The position numbers and the translations under genes are program-made. A stretch of DNA of 64,000 bases from Lethocerus indicus (Eukaryota > Arthropoda > Insecta > Hemiptera > Belostomatidae), in assembly GCA_019843655.1 (NCBI GenBank), contig JACDQD010000005.1, forward strand, positions 12,551,575 to 12,615,574, given 5' to 3'. Numbering within the stretch: the stretch's first letter is position 1; each line of letters begins with the position of its first letter. The notes under the pieces were generated by a model. It was not told the origin of the DNA. It worked only from the letters and a program-made list of their open reading frames with translations, and ran no database searches. Of the stretch, positions 22,801 to 36,159 are shown piece by piece.

Positions 22801-25800
22801 TAATGATATGATCCTATTCCCTTAATATTTGCCATGCGTGACATTTACTCTAATTTAGCTGTTTTATATTGCTCTAGTTTTTTCCGAGACAACGTTGTTT
22901 CTTTGAAAGGAACTGGTTGGAAATGGATTGTCATTTACTTGTTGATTATACGAATTTCTGACCTAAGATTGTACTTAAGGTCTTTTTTGATATAGTTAAT
23001 TCTTTGGCGGGCTTGAGGGATGTCAGTGCGCCTCATGACTAGGAGGAACCTATAGGATGGAAAGTAATCCTCAAGGTTTAATTGTTTTTGCCATTTTTTA
23101 AAAATAAAATTGACATCCCGAAGCTTATTAAGCTTGTGTTATGAAACAGTAATAATAGGGATTCGATAGTTAATTTATGAAGAGTTAATTTATGGAAACG
23201 TCAACTTAAACCCCCGTATGCCGCAAAATTCCCAATATTATACCAACATTAATAATGCAATCGTTGATGACAATATGAGCGAGCCTTTTAATAAAATTTA
23301 AATTTGCGAAATTTTTTCTCCAGTTCAGTTAAAAGAAAAGTCGACTGTCATAGACGGTGCCGGTCATCCGGTGCCGGAAAAGTTTCCTTTATTGAAATTT
23401 ATAGTAAAATAACCGGTTACACGACAAACTGTAAAATAGAACAAATTCTCGTAGGGGGGAGCGGAGGTGCAGTGGCGTAAGAATTATTAAGTACGCCCTA
23501 AATAAGGAGACTGGTCGTAGATGGGACACGTTTAGAGGGACGAGGACGAGCCATTAAGCGGCAAAGTTGGCGGAACTTTATGAAATTTCCAAGGCGCACA
23601 AGAAACGCGGTTAAAATATATGGTGGGTCGGACGGGGAAGACTCCGCGTTGAAAAACTCTCATTGCGGAAGCTCCATTTAGGCGGCCCGTCCGTCCCGAG
23701 TTCCTTCAACACTTTTGCTGGTGACCGAGTTAAAATCCAGGCCCGCCACCCCTTACTCTACGCCCCACTCGGATAGAACGGCCAGTTACAATTTTTTCTT
23801 TTTCGTTTTTTCCCGTCAAGAAATGGACATCGTTCTGACGTAGTGTAACAAAAATTAAACGCCTGATTTTATTAATTTTCGTGTGCCAGACTAGGGTTTT
23901 ACTATTACGTAGTCCTATTAACTAATTATCCGTTTATTGGTTCCTATCTCTTCCCATTATGCCGCTAACCAAATTATTTTGTATTTCACGGGATCCATTC
24001 TGTCTGTTAACACAAATCGTTGAATGCATCTTATGTTGCCATAATTGTCTAGTTTCTTTATTGGGATTGACATAATTTTCTCCTATGCTACACTTAATTC
24101 GGCCATCTCGTATATCCTTCCGATGGTAACAGGCAATCGGACGGTGACGTAAATGTTCCTTACTAAGTAGAACGGAACTTTTCCAATAATCCGGACGCTT
24201 TAAATAGGCGGTATTCGGTCACACGCACGCACACAGCAACGAAGGGTTGCTTGGAGGCTGACTCTAGACGGATGCTTAAACTCAATTGGGGACGGGACAG
24301 GCGGAGACACATAGAGCGAGACCTCTTTGTTTCCGCTACATTGATTTCCTCTTTCTCTGAGTGAGCGGGTCTATCTCACCGGGCGCTCGGTTTGTCCGCA
24401 GGCCACCGAATGAGACTGAAATTGGGCTAACTGCCACTCAAAACCGGGGTCGGATTTACTTCTCCCGGACCTTCCTTTAGACCGCCATCTCGGGCTGCCC
24501 ACATTCTGGTAGGCTCGGTTTCAACAACATTCTCGGTAAGCAACATCAAAACCGGCCCGGTCGCCTACGTTGTGTCTAGCTACTTTGGTGTATGTAGCTA
24601 GAAGACAAAACATTAGGACCACGATTTTTTATATACCCATTTAATTTATAAATCTCCACGTGTCTCTTATTACCTGGCCATAGAGCAGGGTGTTTCACGA
24701 AAATAGTAGATGATTGAATAATCATAGTAGGTCATATGAATTAACTCCTGCTAAGATAGAATTGGCGGCTAATAGAACTGGGGGAATTTGGAGTGGGAGG
24801 CTCACAACGGAGTTTGGGGTTTGGGTAGAACCGTTTTGTCTGTTTTCTATGTTGTGGGGGGGGGCTTGGTAAAAATGATTCCTGATACATATTCATCGGC
24901 TGCCCTCCAGTTTTAGGTGGTATCGCAGTTGTTGAAAACACCACTATACTCATGTCATTGTAGAGGGCGTTACCAGTAGCGGTAGCGACCTTCTCCTTTG
25001 CAGTGACGTTTATTGTTTTTTCCAGTTGAGGGGAGTCCGAACCGTCTCCCTCACTCACATTCGTTTATCGAGAGGTACCGTGTTCATCAACCTGGTGCAA
25101 ACTTGCTTTTTAGATGTTTTCCATGTTGAAATTGGTACAGGAATAATTAAAAAAATAGATATAGCTTAAACAAAAAAATTCTTATTTACATTTTCTATAA
25201 TAACCTTTTTTTTAATAACCTTAATTTTTTATGGAAATAAAAATATAATTTGGATATATTAAAGAGATCGAAAGTGTTCACAACCCCTATTATTTAACCC
25301 TGAATATTTCCTTGTGTGGGGGAAAATTGGTCGCTGTGCGAATAATAAACATTTAAATCGCGCCAACTCTAGTTCTTTCAAATATTGATTTCAATATTAA
25401 TTTTAAACGAATGCTCCATGTGGAGCTATGACTTTGTGGAGTTTGTTCTTTAACGAAAACGCTCGCTAATTGTTTTGTAGAGCCTGATGAATTCTCAGCG
25501 CTAACAAGTTCCGGAATTAAATACCAAAAGGCGGACACCGAACGGAATGTTTCTTCCAATTCCTCGAAACTCAGGAGGAGGAACATGGTTGTCGGGCTAT
25601 TGACCGACTTTAAAGAAAAGTCCAATACGTGTTTTTAATTAACGCTCGAAACTGGGCAGGAGTAGTTTATTAAAAAGGACCCCCTTCTGATCTCACTTCA
25701 ATATTGGACTTGGCTTGACTGTTCACCAAGTGAAGATCACCCGATCTGAATTTAAAGTAGGTCGCTAACATTCGAACAAATTCTTTTGGCCCTGTGTAAA

Positions 25801-25930
25801 GAAGAATACTCGGACCCACCGGCTAGTCCAATTTAAGCGAACGGCGTTGAGATGTAAATTCAACCGTCACACTTTTGACAAGAACATTTTTTGATCAATA
25901 GGGAATATGAATATATTCGAGGAAACTAAT
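19860..25930. other. Intergenic, no gene recognised
   Basis: Long AT-rich stretches with GC-rich blocks at about 23,440-23,800 and 24,120-24,600. The blocks are richer in CpG than the flanks and contain TTAAT-type words. No reading frame resembles a known protein. Confidence 0.45.
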
Positions 25931-26038
25931 AATAATTTAACCACTCATTAAAAAGCCCAAGCTAATATGAATGTACATATGTACATTTTTCTCATCAATT
26001 GACATCTCCAATGAATATAATGTAATCATTACAGATGG

Positions 26039-26040
<2 letters not shown>

Positions 26041-26088
<48 letters not shown>
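26041..26088. repeat. (TA)n microsatellite
   Basis: About 23 uninterrupted TA units. Open frames over it translate to Ile-Tyr repeats on both strands and are not genes. Confidence 0.95.
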
Positions 26089-26091
<3 letters not shown>

Positions 26092-26139
26092 AGATCTTTA
26101 AAGTGTATATGTGTATGTTTGGTGGTCTGCCAGGGTCTG

Positions 26140-26320
26140 GAATTAGTTTTCTCAATCTTCCGTCACCCATCGCTTGTTTGGTGCTAGACCAGTTTCAGGT
26201 GCTCGCCATCTTCAGTAGCTGAATCTGTCAGTATGGTGGTGAGTCACTCTGGCACATGGGATGTTTGTTTGAGCATCCTGTCTGCCCGGTCACTTCACTG
26301 GTACTGCCGAAATATTCAGA
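26140..26320 (-). mobile_element. Second copy of the hammerhead-bearing repeat
   Basis: Similar in order to the 49.7-kb copy: TTTGGTGCTAGACCAGTTTC, GTGCTCGCCATC, TTCAGTAGC, then GTCACTCTGGCACATGGGATG and GAGCATCCT (49.7 kb: GTCACTTTGGCACTTTGGATG and GGCATCCT). It is probably a truncated insertion. Its boundaries are not defined. Confidence 0.7.
26183..26219 (-). ncRNA. Hammerhead ribozyme-like motif
   Basis: Minus strand: GCTA, then CTGAAGA (fits the core box CUGANGA), stem-II region TGGCGAGCACCT, GAAACTGGT, C, TAGC. Stem I GCTA/TAGC pairs perfectly. Stem III is the minimal AC(TG)GT and the cleavage triplet is GTC. Stem II is weakened relative to the 49.7-kb copy (GG/CC only, plus an unpaired T), so activity is doubtful. 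Confidence 0.6.
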
Positions 26321-26329
26321 TCATTTTGC

Positions 26330-29300
26330 TTAAGGGGCTGATACTGACCCGCAAGACAGCTGTGTACTCCGGCGTACAGTTTCAGCGCCGTTTTTACATT
26401 GACAATATAAGTGGTCGTGCAAACAGGAGTAAAGTACGGAATACTTTCGATTTACAACAATATTGTTATTTCAATAATCGTCCCCCTATTTTATGTAATA
26501 ATACTAGACACATTAAACGATAATTTCCTATCGTTTCGGTTATATTTCAACATGAAAAAATGTTGAATTTCGAGTGTTTATCTTAATTGAATGAAAATGT
26601 CAGACGCGTTATGGATTTTCGCAACGAGTAAAACGGTGATGTGTCGAACGGGATTGACATTGACGTTTCTCAAACAGTTAGAATATAGGACGAAGGTGAT
26701 GGTATGGCGTATGACATGTATGGTCGGGGCGTATCTATCTGTCCCTGCCCGGGCTAAGTGGCTTACACGTGTAATCTGAGAGACGACAGCACCTTCTCCC
26801 GTCCTACCCTTTTGGTAATTCGCTCATCTTCCCCGCAAACACCCCAATTTGCAATTCCTATTGGCTTAGGGAGGTTTAAACCTGCAGCAACCAATCGTGG
26901 TTGCCACGAAACTGACCACTGATTTATTACCAGTCCCTGTTCTTGACATCGGTTTCAATGCTCAGTTAGCTTATGTCATATATTAATGTAAATAACTACC
27001 CTAGATTAAAAAAAATGTCTTAAGTTTAATAAAGCGTTTAATAAACGATGATTTAACTGAAAACTTGGATTGAATCGCGGATAGGGCAGACATTAAATGT
27101 GACTAAAATTATATGTGCAAAACGCTTAGTATTTAGTGGTAGTATATAGTGAGGAGATCACACACACTAAGCAGACTACATCAGAATTTACTATTGATAC
27201 TGTTAATTTTGTTGGCCGTAGCTATTAATCCAAATAACAGCTCTAAATATTTGGCTAAAATATTCCACGGAAATGCATTCATCTTGTCTAACTCTGAATT
27301 AAGACTAATCAACGGAGGTTTCTCAAAGTTGACAATTTGATCCATCTTTCGAAATTGAGAAATTTATTCTGCGGGTTTGAATACGGGATACTATTTCATT
27401 AGAAATATTATTGTTTTAATTTGTCGAATGTAGTCGAATGTATGATGGCCATTTAAATTATTAACATTTCTGGTTAACTCTCATATCCGGTGATAATTGG
27501 AAACTGGATAACATTTGATTAAACTCCACCTGTGCCGATCAATCAAGATTTGAATAAAAGCTTCTAAAAAATGTTGCGATTTGTTGTAGCCCCGTGGCTG
27601 GCCTAATTGTCCTTGCATAATTCTCCTAAGTAAGTTAACCCCATACTATGAACTCAATCGGGGGTTGTAATCGGCAGTGTGCATATGTTAGAGAACACTA
27701 ACCCTTCTGAGGCTTAAGCTCACCCATCCACAAAGGAATGTGAAAACGAGGCTGTAATTACTAATTATACTTGTCATGGAGGGTCGGCGGGTCGGCGGAG
27801 TTTATTTGAAAATGTGGTCGAGTGGAGGCGGGTTATCACCTCGTTTAACCCGTGACCCCTTAACATGCGTTTAATGCAACCTTTACACGCTCCCCGGCCC
27901 GCCCTTTATATCCGGCCGGCCCTTCATTTATCCTCCTCCTCCTATCTACTCGCTCCACGCTATGGCTTTATTAAAAACATCATTGGGACTTCGTTTACCG
28001 ACGATTCTTTCATCGCCCCTTTTTTTAGATTGACGCACATGGAAACTAATTTTGTTCAATTTAGTTACTCCCGAATGTATATGTATCGTATAATATCGAA
28101 AAGAATATTTTATATAATTCCATATGTATTAATCGTCTGCGCTTTTCATTTACCTCGGTGGGAAGGAGAAAAATAAACCGGAATTAGATACGATCCCATT
28201 GCACTTACGATCTATTGCGTTTGTAATCTTATTGAAACGACTTAATGTTTTTTCATCAATATTTCAGTTATACGTTATTTTCTACTTTCCAATTAATCAA
28301 TGTCCTATGGGGAAGAATCCTTTAATAATATTTATTTTGGGAATAAATATTTACTACAGCATTAAGTTCAATTAATCATTCAGTTCATTCTTTCTTCAAC
28401 CGCGTGGCTCCTACTCCGGTTCAGTTTTGTTGTTTCTGGAACACTTCATTCGCAATGGCTGATTTGTTTGAATTTACTTCGTCCTCAAGGGACTATAGTT
28501 CAGAAGCTAATATTAATGAACCAGTCAGTAACAGTATTGAACGCAAAAGTCCCACCCATAAGAATCAGACGAGAAAATTTAAGAAAAATAATTCTTTCGG
28601 ACCTTATAGTCTTTAGGCGGACTTACTGGGGGTCAGTTACCTCATTTCGTTTCAAGCCACTATAAGGAAGCGAGGTAGTTCATAATAAATACCGGCTAAT
28701 AAAACAAATGTACGGCGTGCGGGATTGTGAGAACGGCGAGGTTGTGTGGGCGGTCGTGGAGCACAACACGGGCCCGAGGATTTACGGCTGCGAGAAGAAG
28801 GAAAGAAAGAGCGGGCTCGGGAGAAAGTGAATCTCATGGGACCGAGCTACCGAAATTTATAGTGTAACGAGGCGGTAAATGCACAACCCCTTCCCCCCTT
28901 CCCACTCTTATAGAAAACAGTTCCATCACGGCCAAGGTGAACATTTCTAGCGCAAGATATATAACTGGGTTTAGGGCGCGATAAATTAAGACTCCAGATT
29001 TATACAGATCTTCGAGGATATGTTTCTTGTGCTCCCAATCGGTCTTAATTCTGGTTCGACACATTTTTGAAGCATATTGTTCGATGCTCTCATTTGAAAC
29101 TGTTATACCGAATTAGTATAATATAGGTATGTTTAGGGATAAGGAGTAATTGAATAGAAATTCCGAGGCGAAGGCGAAGGACGCAGCCTTGGATTCTCTG
29201 GTGGCGCACCAAATTTTCCTTATAAATAACAATTTTCAATTGAATGTATGAATTATTGGCAAACTCGAGTTTTGGAGCAGTGTGACTTTATACCCCCTGC

Positions 29301-32300
29301 CGTATTTTATTATTTATTCATTAATAGTTAAAGTTTTAATCTTAAGTTAGGCTTTTACCTCGCCAGGTGAAAAGGTCTGTGAGTGAGTCAGAGAAAAAAG
29401 TACAGAGCTGACCCAGGTTTCTTTCGGAAGTGGGCAGATTCTTAGCGATAAGGGGGTTAAGAAGAGCTCTCGTGGAGTGGTGGGGGTAATAAGGGCACTT
29501 AGCGGGTCTTGGGGCTTACTTAGTACGCAAAATAGAGACGAGGGAGACCCTGGCGGGGGCAGGCCCCATCCCCATCCAGGATCGGCTTATTTACAGCCGG
29601 CACGCACTCGGCACTCACTTGGATCGTGCTTCGCGTCCCTTCCACATTCCCACTCCCTTTAAATCTGACACTCCACTCGGCGGGTCAGAGACAGATTCCC
29701 CCTGTATAAAACTCCTTTCATGATTTAAACCAAGTTGATCTATATTGTTTTGATAAAGGAGAATTTATTGTGCAGAAAATATGAAATATATGTTTTTAAT
29801 ATATACATATTAAAACTCAAATTTACAGATCCTCGATAAATAATTATGACATCTTGAAAGGTAATCACTTCGGCCCTGACATTACCCTTACAGTAATGTC
29901 TGTATACGAATACAAATGCAGAAATTAACTTAAAAATGAACTATAACATTGAAGAAAGTAATAGACACATTCGTCCAATGAACACGTTGCAAATTTTCTT
30001 TATTAACAAAAATGCAATATTCTATATCTCAAATTAATATTTCTGACAGTTCCATAGTATTTTCGTTTACTCCCTCTTCAGAATGTTTTCGCTCATATTT
30101 AAACCGTGAAATAATGTTGGTAAAATGATAAGCGAAACTGATGTCGGCAGAGTTTCGCCAGTTTTTATATTTGCTAAAACTGCCGCTCTCTCCGCCCGTT
30201 TTTTTAATAACGATAATAAGGTTCACTTTTAATCGTTGATGAATGTTTCATTTTTGACACTAAATTCAACACGGGTTTCACTGTGTATTTGTCATTAGAA
30301 TCATCATAAACCGATAACAGCCTTTGCCCTTGCCAGAAAGGGAGAAAGGCGGAACATAAAGGGGTCGGGGCCGTATAGGTTGAAGCGGGGAATGAATGAG
30401 CCGGGGTTGGTGAGAAGGAGAACTGTCGGTGCGTGAGAAGAGAAGGAAGCGATGTTCTGAAGGCGGGGAGGCGGTGCGGGGTCGAACGCCTTGGGAAATC
30501 ACAGGCCTCGGCCCAGACCGAAGAGACATTGGGGGCGGCTACTCTTTCACATCAACCGCCCGGTATTAAAGAAATGTCCGTATACCGCTTTGAAACTGCT
30601 TAGGACTCACTGAACTGAAATACCGGTGTATGAACTCCGATAGTAGCCAAGTAAAAATTACTCGTCACAACTCAAATAAAAATAGCACAGAAGCCTACAA
30701 TAAATTCACGCGATATTTAATTTCTTAAGATTTTATTCATGTTTACGATTTGTCTTTAAAAATGTTCTAAAAGTTGCATACCTACTCTGTTTTTTAGGCT
30801 TCTTTCTAAAGCTTTGCTTAATAAATATTTGTTTCTATATTCTGTTTTATGCAGTACTCATCGAATTTCTCTGCAACATATATATAATTACTGAGGAAAA
30901 TAACTTATAGAACTTACAAATTATTTAACTATATAACTTATATTTGCATTCAGTATAAGGCAAGGTTTCCCTGTCTTATTTAATTTATTATCTAACTTTT
31001 GCTGGTTTAATGTAACATGTATCGAAATCTCACTATTTCGTATCTGGTACGTCGAATGAAATAATATTCGCATTAGCGTAGAAATAATAATTTCAGTGTA
31101 GACCCGGAAGGTATAAATATTTTTTGACTTTGACATTGACAAATGTCACACGTCCGAGATTTCGCTGGAACGTCCACTAAGGGAAATTATTTTAAATTAT
31201 TAACTTGAGAACACTCAAACTTTATTTCTCCTGTAATTGTTGGAGTTTTCAGTTTGGTTTAGACACTACGGAAATAGTGTAAAATGAACTGCAAATTAAA
31301 TTAACACTAAGACGAAAGAAAACAAATTTGACTACTTACTTCAGAAGACCTGCAGCAATACGGAATAACTTTATTTTATAAATATTTGAATATTATAATG
31401 TTACATCACATTTGACCTCAACAAGACAATACTCTATGTTTTCAGTTTTTATCGGCTTGATTTCTGTAGTTGTAGTTTTCATTATGCGGTAATATCTTGT
31501 ATAAATACAAGAGGCATCGCGTAAATCAGTATTCCCGAAATTCCTACCCCCAGTTCAATTTTATTTTTTCAGGACTACAAAGTATAATGATCATTTCTAA
31601 CTAAGGTGAACTACATTTAATGTCGTAAAACGAAATTATTCTTATTCTGAATATTAAATATAAAGTGAGAGAGATTTTGTAACCTACTAAATACTCAGCA
31701 TAATTGAGTTCAGACATTTCCAATATTGCATAACAGATTGAAATTTCTGAATAGTGGGCGCGATTTGTTTTCCACCCGGCCACAATCAGCGCCAGATGCG
31801 GGCCTCGTGAAAGCCCGAACAACGTATTTGGCCGCCCAATTTCAATTTCAAAAGCTCAAGAATCTCAAAAGTTCTAATTTATCTCTACTATAGATAAAAA
31901 ATGTCAAACCATAAGAAAATTCATCTATAGAAATGTAGTTCGTCAATGGGTTCATCCAATTCAATTTCTATTTGCCGCATTCCACAGGTACTTTGATTTG
32001 TCCTTTTAATGTATACCACGCGTTTACAATTCATATTACAGGGACGTGGCCTTCTCTTGTGTCTATTAACAAAAGAATGATTGGCTTTACCTCCTGTTGG
32101 TACTTTTTTCCCCATCATACTACATTATTTTTCCAATTTTAAACCTTTCAGGTGCACATTCGCCATTGGCATTAAATCAGACATATAGAAAAAAAGGAAC
32201 CAGTTTTTTCCACTCTTTATCATAAAAAAGGGATTTAATACATAAATCCGAAATGTCTAGTGGTGTACCAAGATATTGCTACTGAAAAAAGGAACATTAA

Positions 32301-34440
32301 AACATTTGTCATGCACTAAAATCTTTATAACATTTCATAAGTAATATATCCAGTCTGTGGTTCGAAGAACGGTTAAATTTAATGAGTATTAATAGAACTT
32401 ACTGGTGGGTAAGTAACGGACTACAAAATTTAATTTTGTGGAATTTCCACAATCGTACCTGTCGATCAGTCAAAATTTAACGACACGAGAACGAGAGGAA
32501 ATTAGAGTGAAATAAAAAACAAAATTTTTACCCCCTCGGAGGGAGCGCCCACCTTAAATCTTTTATTCCTCCCTCTCCGAGCTGGCTCTTTCCAATACTT
32601 ACAGCCCGTGAAAGGAACTCGGCCGAGAAATCACAATAGGTATCGCCCCTCGATTCAGATTCTGGTACAGTACTCCTTTATTAGGCTTTTTAAATTTGGC
32701 CGGTCGTCCCAACGATGATTTTATGCTGTAACGGAGATGAAAAAACCGTTATTGCCTCAAGCATCTACGAAATTCCTTTAAACCTTAACTTCGCTCAATG
32801 GGCGTAATATTATTAACCAAGTGAAAACTGTCAAGATTTCGCCCAAATAATTAGGAAAATACAACTTTTAAAAAACATCAGTATTTAGTATATATATCTC
32901 AACTACACTATAATACTCAGTGTGATTCATTATGCCTCAACAATGTTGAGTACAGGTGTCTCCATGTGATTATTCGAATTTCGTATTTCAAAAGGTGAAC
33001 TTGGAATCATGAAAATAACATTACCCTAATATATCAATCGAAATATAAGTAAACCTTTATGGTTCTGTATAAATATAAATGTTATCAAATTTATATGAGA
33101 TGTCTGCATGGGAATGTTTTTTTCTCCTGGTTTCTTACTCTATCAACGGTTCATACTTTGATCCGGAGTGTTCAAAGAGCTCTGGGTAGGGCCAGGGCAC
33201 GTAGTCCAGTGTTTTCCGGTAAATGTTCAGGTGGGTCCGTATTTAGCTGAGGGCTAAACCCGAGTTTTAATGAAACTGAGCCCGTTTTAGCCTGGGGCCT
33301 GATTAGTTCCTCCCCGGACCCCAATCCTTCAAATCCCCTTTTCCGTCGCACGTACCCCATCCCAGTCTGTTTGTCCAGGTGAAACTCCGACCGAAATTGA
33401 GAGCCGCCGAGCCACACACCCCGAATTGGGCTAATGGGAAACTCTTGAAAGTGATCAGGCATGAGTAGACCCACCTAAGTAGGGGGTGTCAAACATTCAT
33501 ATTGCGCACAAAATTTCACTTGGGCAGACCTCAATAGAAATAAAGTAATACATATCCACTCCTGTTAGTATACTCCCTTTTTTGTTCTAGGTGGATGGAT
33601 TTTTTCAAAATATTTTCCTAAGGAAGGAACGCGATGCACAATTGGCTTTATAAAAAAAATTCAAATCCCTAGTTCATGCTCAGAGTCGAAACATCAGAAT
33701 GAGTAACACTTTGAAATAGTACTGACGGTATAGTATTAATATGTTAATATAATTTATTTTGAAAACTGAAGAGTTCGTGACATAAATTAATATATAAAAA
33801 GTATATTTCGTGGATCCATGTAAAAACTGTAAATTTCAAAACCATTGTTAGCGATATAAACAAAAAGAGACTAAGTAAACTCCCTCCTCCTGCCAATTAT
33901 CAATTTAAACGTCATTTCCTACGTGTCAGTACGTTTGGCCATCTTTCACTTTTCTGTACAGGGCGGGGTGTCCGAAATTTCTTAGTGGAAGCCCTACAAT
34001 TTAAGTCCGAGTGAAATATCGGCCTATAACTCGAGGATTTTCCAGGACACTAAGTTGGAAATATTTAGGGAAGGGCTTCCCCCTCCGCGTCGCGGATTAC
34101 ACTGTTCCCCTTTAACTTCCGATTACCGTCTCCCTTGTTAAACCCGGACCAGAGAATGAGATGTTCGAATCCCTAATGGGAAATTATTTTTATTCTTCGA
34201 TTTCCCAAAACGAGATAACTCTATAACGCATTGGCATAAACCAATTCTTTATTCTGAATAAAATATTTTACCTTGAGGGCGTTTCCTTTTTTCTTATTTT
34301 CTATCTCCGACACAACAGAATATTTTCAATTGAAACTACTATGGCAAATTGTAAAGTTTAAAGTAAAATGACACCGTCGTGAAATACTTGTGTATTATTC
34401 TATCTAAGACCTATGTTTATCTTAAATGAAAGTAGCCCCA
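26330..34440. other. Intergenic with several GC-rich blocks, no gene recognised
   Basis: GC-rich blocks at about 27,770-28,180, 28,610-28,920, 29,400-29,700, 30,290-30,560, 32,510-32,720 and 33,160-33,480 alternate with AT-rich DNA. No open frame longer than about 103 codons occurs and none is recognisable. Confidence 0.45.
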
Positions 34441-34503
34441 ATATAAGTGTCAGTGTTATTAAGTTACTTACTATAGTAGTAGTGTTAGTCGCTTTTTAGT
34501 AAT

Positions 34504-34725
34504 CTAGTTAATCGGTGCAAGTGCACCCAACGAACTTTAGTTAAGTACATTTCCGCACCACTCTCAGGGGGCGCTAGTTTATCGGTGCAAGTGTACCCAA
34601 CGAACGATTTTTGTGAAACTAGCGCTCTCCTGAGTGTGGTGCGGCATTGTACTTAACTAAAGTTCGTTTGGTGCACTTGCACCGATAAACTAGCGGTACC
34701 GCCCCCTGAAGGTGGTGTTCGTACC
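34504..34725. repeat. Inverted array of the ~70-bp repeat
   Basis: The left part reads ATCGGTGCAAGTG, ACCCAACGAAC, TTTAGTTAAGTAC, CCGCACCACTCTCAGGGGGCGCTAG. After about 34,605 the same unit continues in reverse orientation (CTAGCGCTCTCCTGAGTGTGGTGCGG to CACTTGCACCGATAAACTAG). The array is therefore a head-to-head inverted repeat, in contrast to the direct array at 19.5 kb. Confidence 0.9.
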
Positions 34726-35924
34726 TGATAAGGGATGAATTATTGCATTAAAAGTTCGTCAGCGGCCAGTGGCAGTAGTTAATGTCAGGAGACCCGAATA
34801 ATCGAGAAGGGAGAAACCTAAATGTCCCATAAATAACAGTTTTTTTGTTCATCGGGGCAAGGTTTCGGGACGATGGAGGAAGAAACAGTTTTTGAGGGGG
34901 AAATGAGAGAAAGCTCACATTTAGCGGGGTTGTCAACAGGACGCCAACCAAGTTGGCCCATTTGTCACCGGTCCGGCAATGGCACTTCGTTTACCCGGCA
35001 TGATTAAATGATCCCCCGTCTTAACAGGCCAACATCCGGCTTAAGTACCTTTGTTCTAAAGGAAGACGGTTTCGACATTGCTCTCGCCCCATTCCAAATT
35101 ACTCGTCGATCATCCAGCGTGGATTATTATTTTCCATTAAGTTCTGTCATTCACAGTTTATCACTTTACGTTTTTCATACGAACACGTGATATATTCCAG
35201 AATGTATTTAAATAACAGTACTGGAATGGTTTGTGGAGTTGTAAGCTTAATAGTCGAGTACCGGATCCTGTTTTCATTACTCGTATAATAAAAGAATTCA
35301 GTAAATATAAGGAATGTTTATATTTAAAACATCTATTGTTCGTTGCTGACCCACTATAAATTATAATGGGTCTACAGTTGTTAACGGTTGGACTGTCCCA
35401 TCTTAACAATTACAAAATTGAGAAAGTTGAGCTCGCGGCCTGTGCCTTAACTCTCTTAGGAACGCAATGCATCTCCTTCTCTATCGTCTCCCAAAGGAAA
35501 ATAAAGTGGACTGGCATAACTCAGCTATAACTACATAACGCATGACAATGACGTAACTGGTTGATGATAATGCTAGTGCACGCATATATAGGTAACTTGA
35601 GTATATTTTAATTGGTTTGAGCTTGGTAAACATGCGCTGTTACGTTATTTAAATATTCGATAGTCATCAGGTTAATTACAATCCTGGAATGAGCAATAAC
35701 AGTGATTGCTGCTGCTCCTATTGGGGATGCGGGAAGTAGTCTGATGTGGAAATATTCAAGGTGCATAAACTGGAACGGGAATGTTCATATAAGAAACTAT
35801 TCACAATATGTATGCAATAACATGTCCATGAGCATTACCGAATGACGGAAATGAGGGAAAAAGCCGTTCTTGCAAATAGTATGAATGCTTCATAGTGCTT
35901 CCTTGATCTGTTCCGAGGTCTGTT

Positions 35925-36150
35925 CTGCCTTAATCGTAGAGCGGGCGGTCAGGCAGCACGTGATCCTCCTTCACCTCACTGCAAGTGCACTCCGAGTGGT
36001 CCTCTAGGCCCAGCCTGTGTAGATGAGCGTTGAGCGAACCGCGACCTGTTACCAAGAACAATAAGCTCATGCTCCACTCTGCTTGTTTGTCGGCTACAAA
36101 GGAGGTTGCCCGGGGCACAAACTGGTAGGTTACCAGCGCCGAGTCTCTCC
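35925..36150 (-). pseudogene. LINE (non-LTR retrotransposon) ORF2 C-terminal fragment
   Basis: The minus-strand frame reads FLVTGRGSLNAHLHRLGLED, then ECTCSEVKEDHVLPDRP. This is the typical tail of Jockey/R1-type LINE polyproteins after the reverse transcriptase, where TGHG...YLHRFGL is followed by a C-x-C...H-x4-C element. The last Cys of that element is replaced (DRP for ECP) and the frame stops at LYD*, with apparent continuation in another frame. It is a dead, truncated copy. Confidence 0.75.
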
Positions 36151-36159
36151 ATCTATTCC

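Noticed and set aside
25937..26222. Open frames on both strands with Ile-Tyr repeats
   Set aside because: They are translations of the (TA)n microsatellite.
28834..29064. 76-codon minus-strand frame
   Set aside because: Plausible composition, but no homology, no splice-consistent neighbours and no promoter signal.
34130..34175. GTTCGAATCC, resembling a tRNA B box
   Set aside because: No A box upstream and no cloverleaf pairing.
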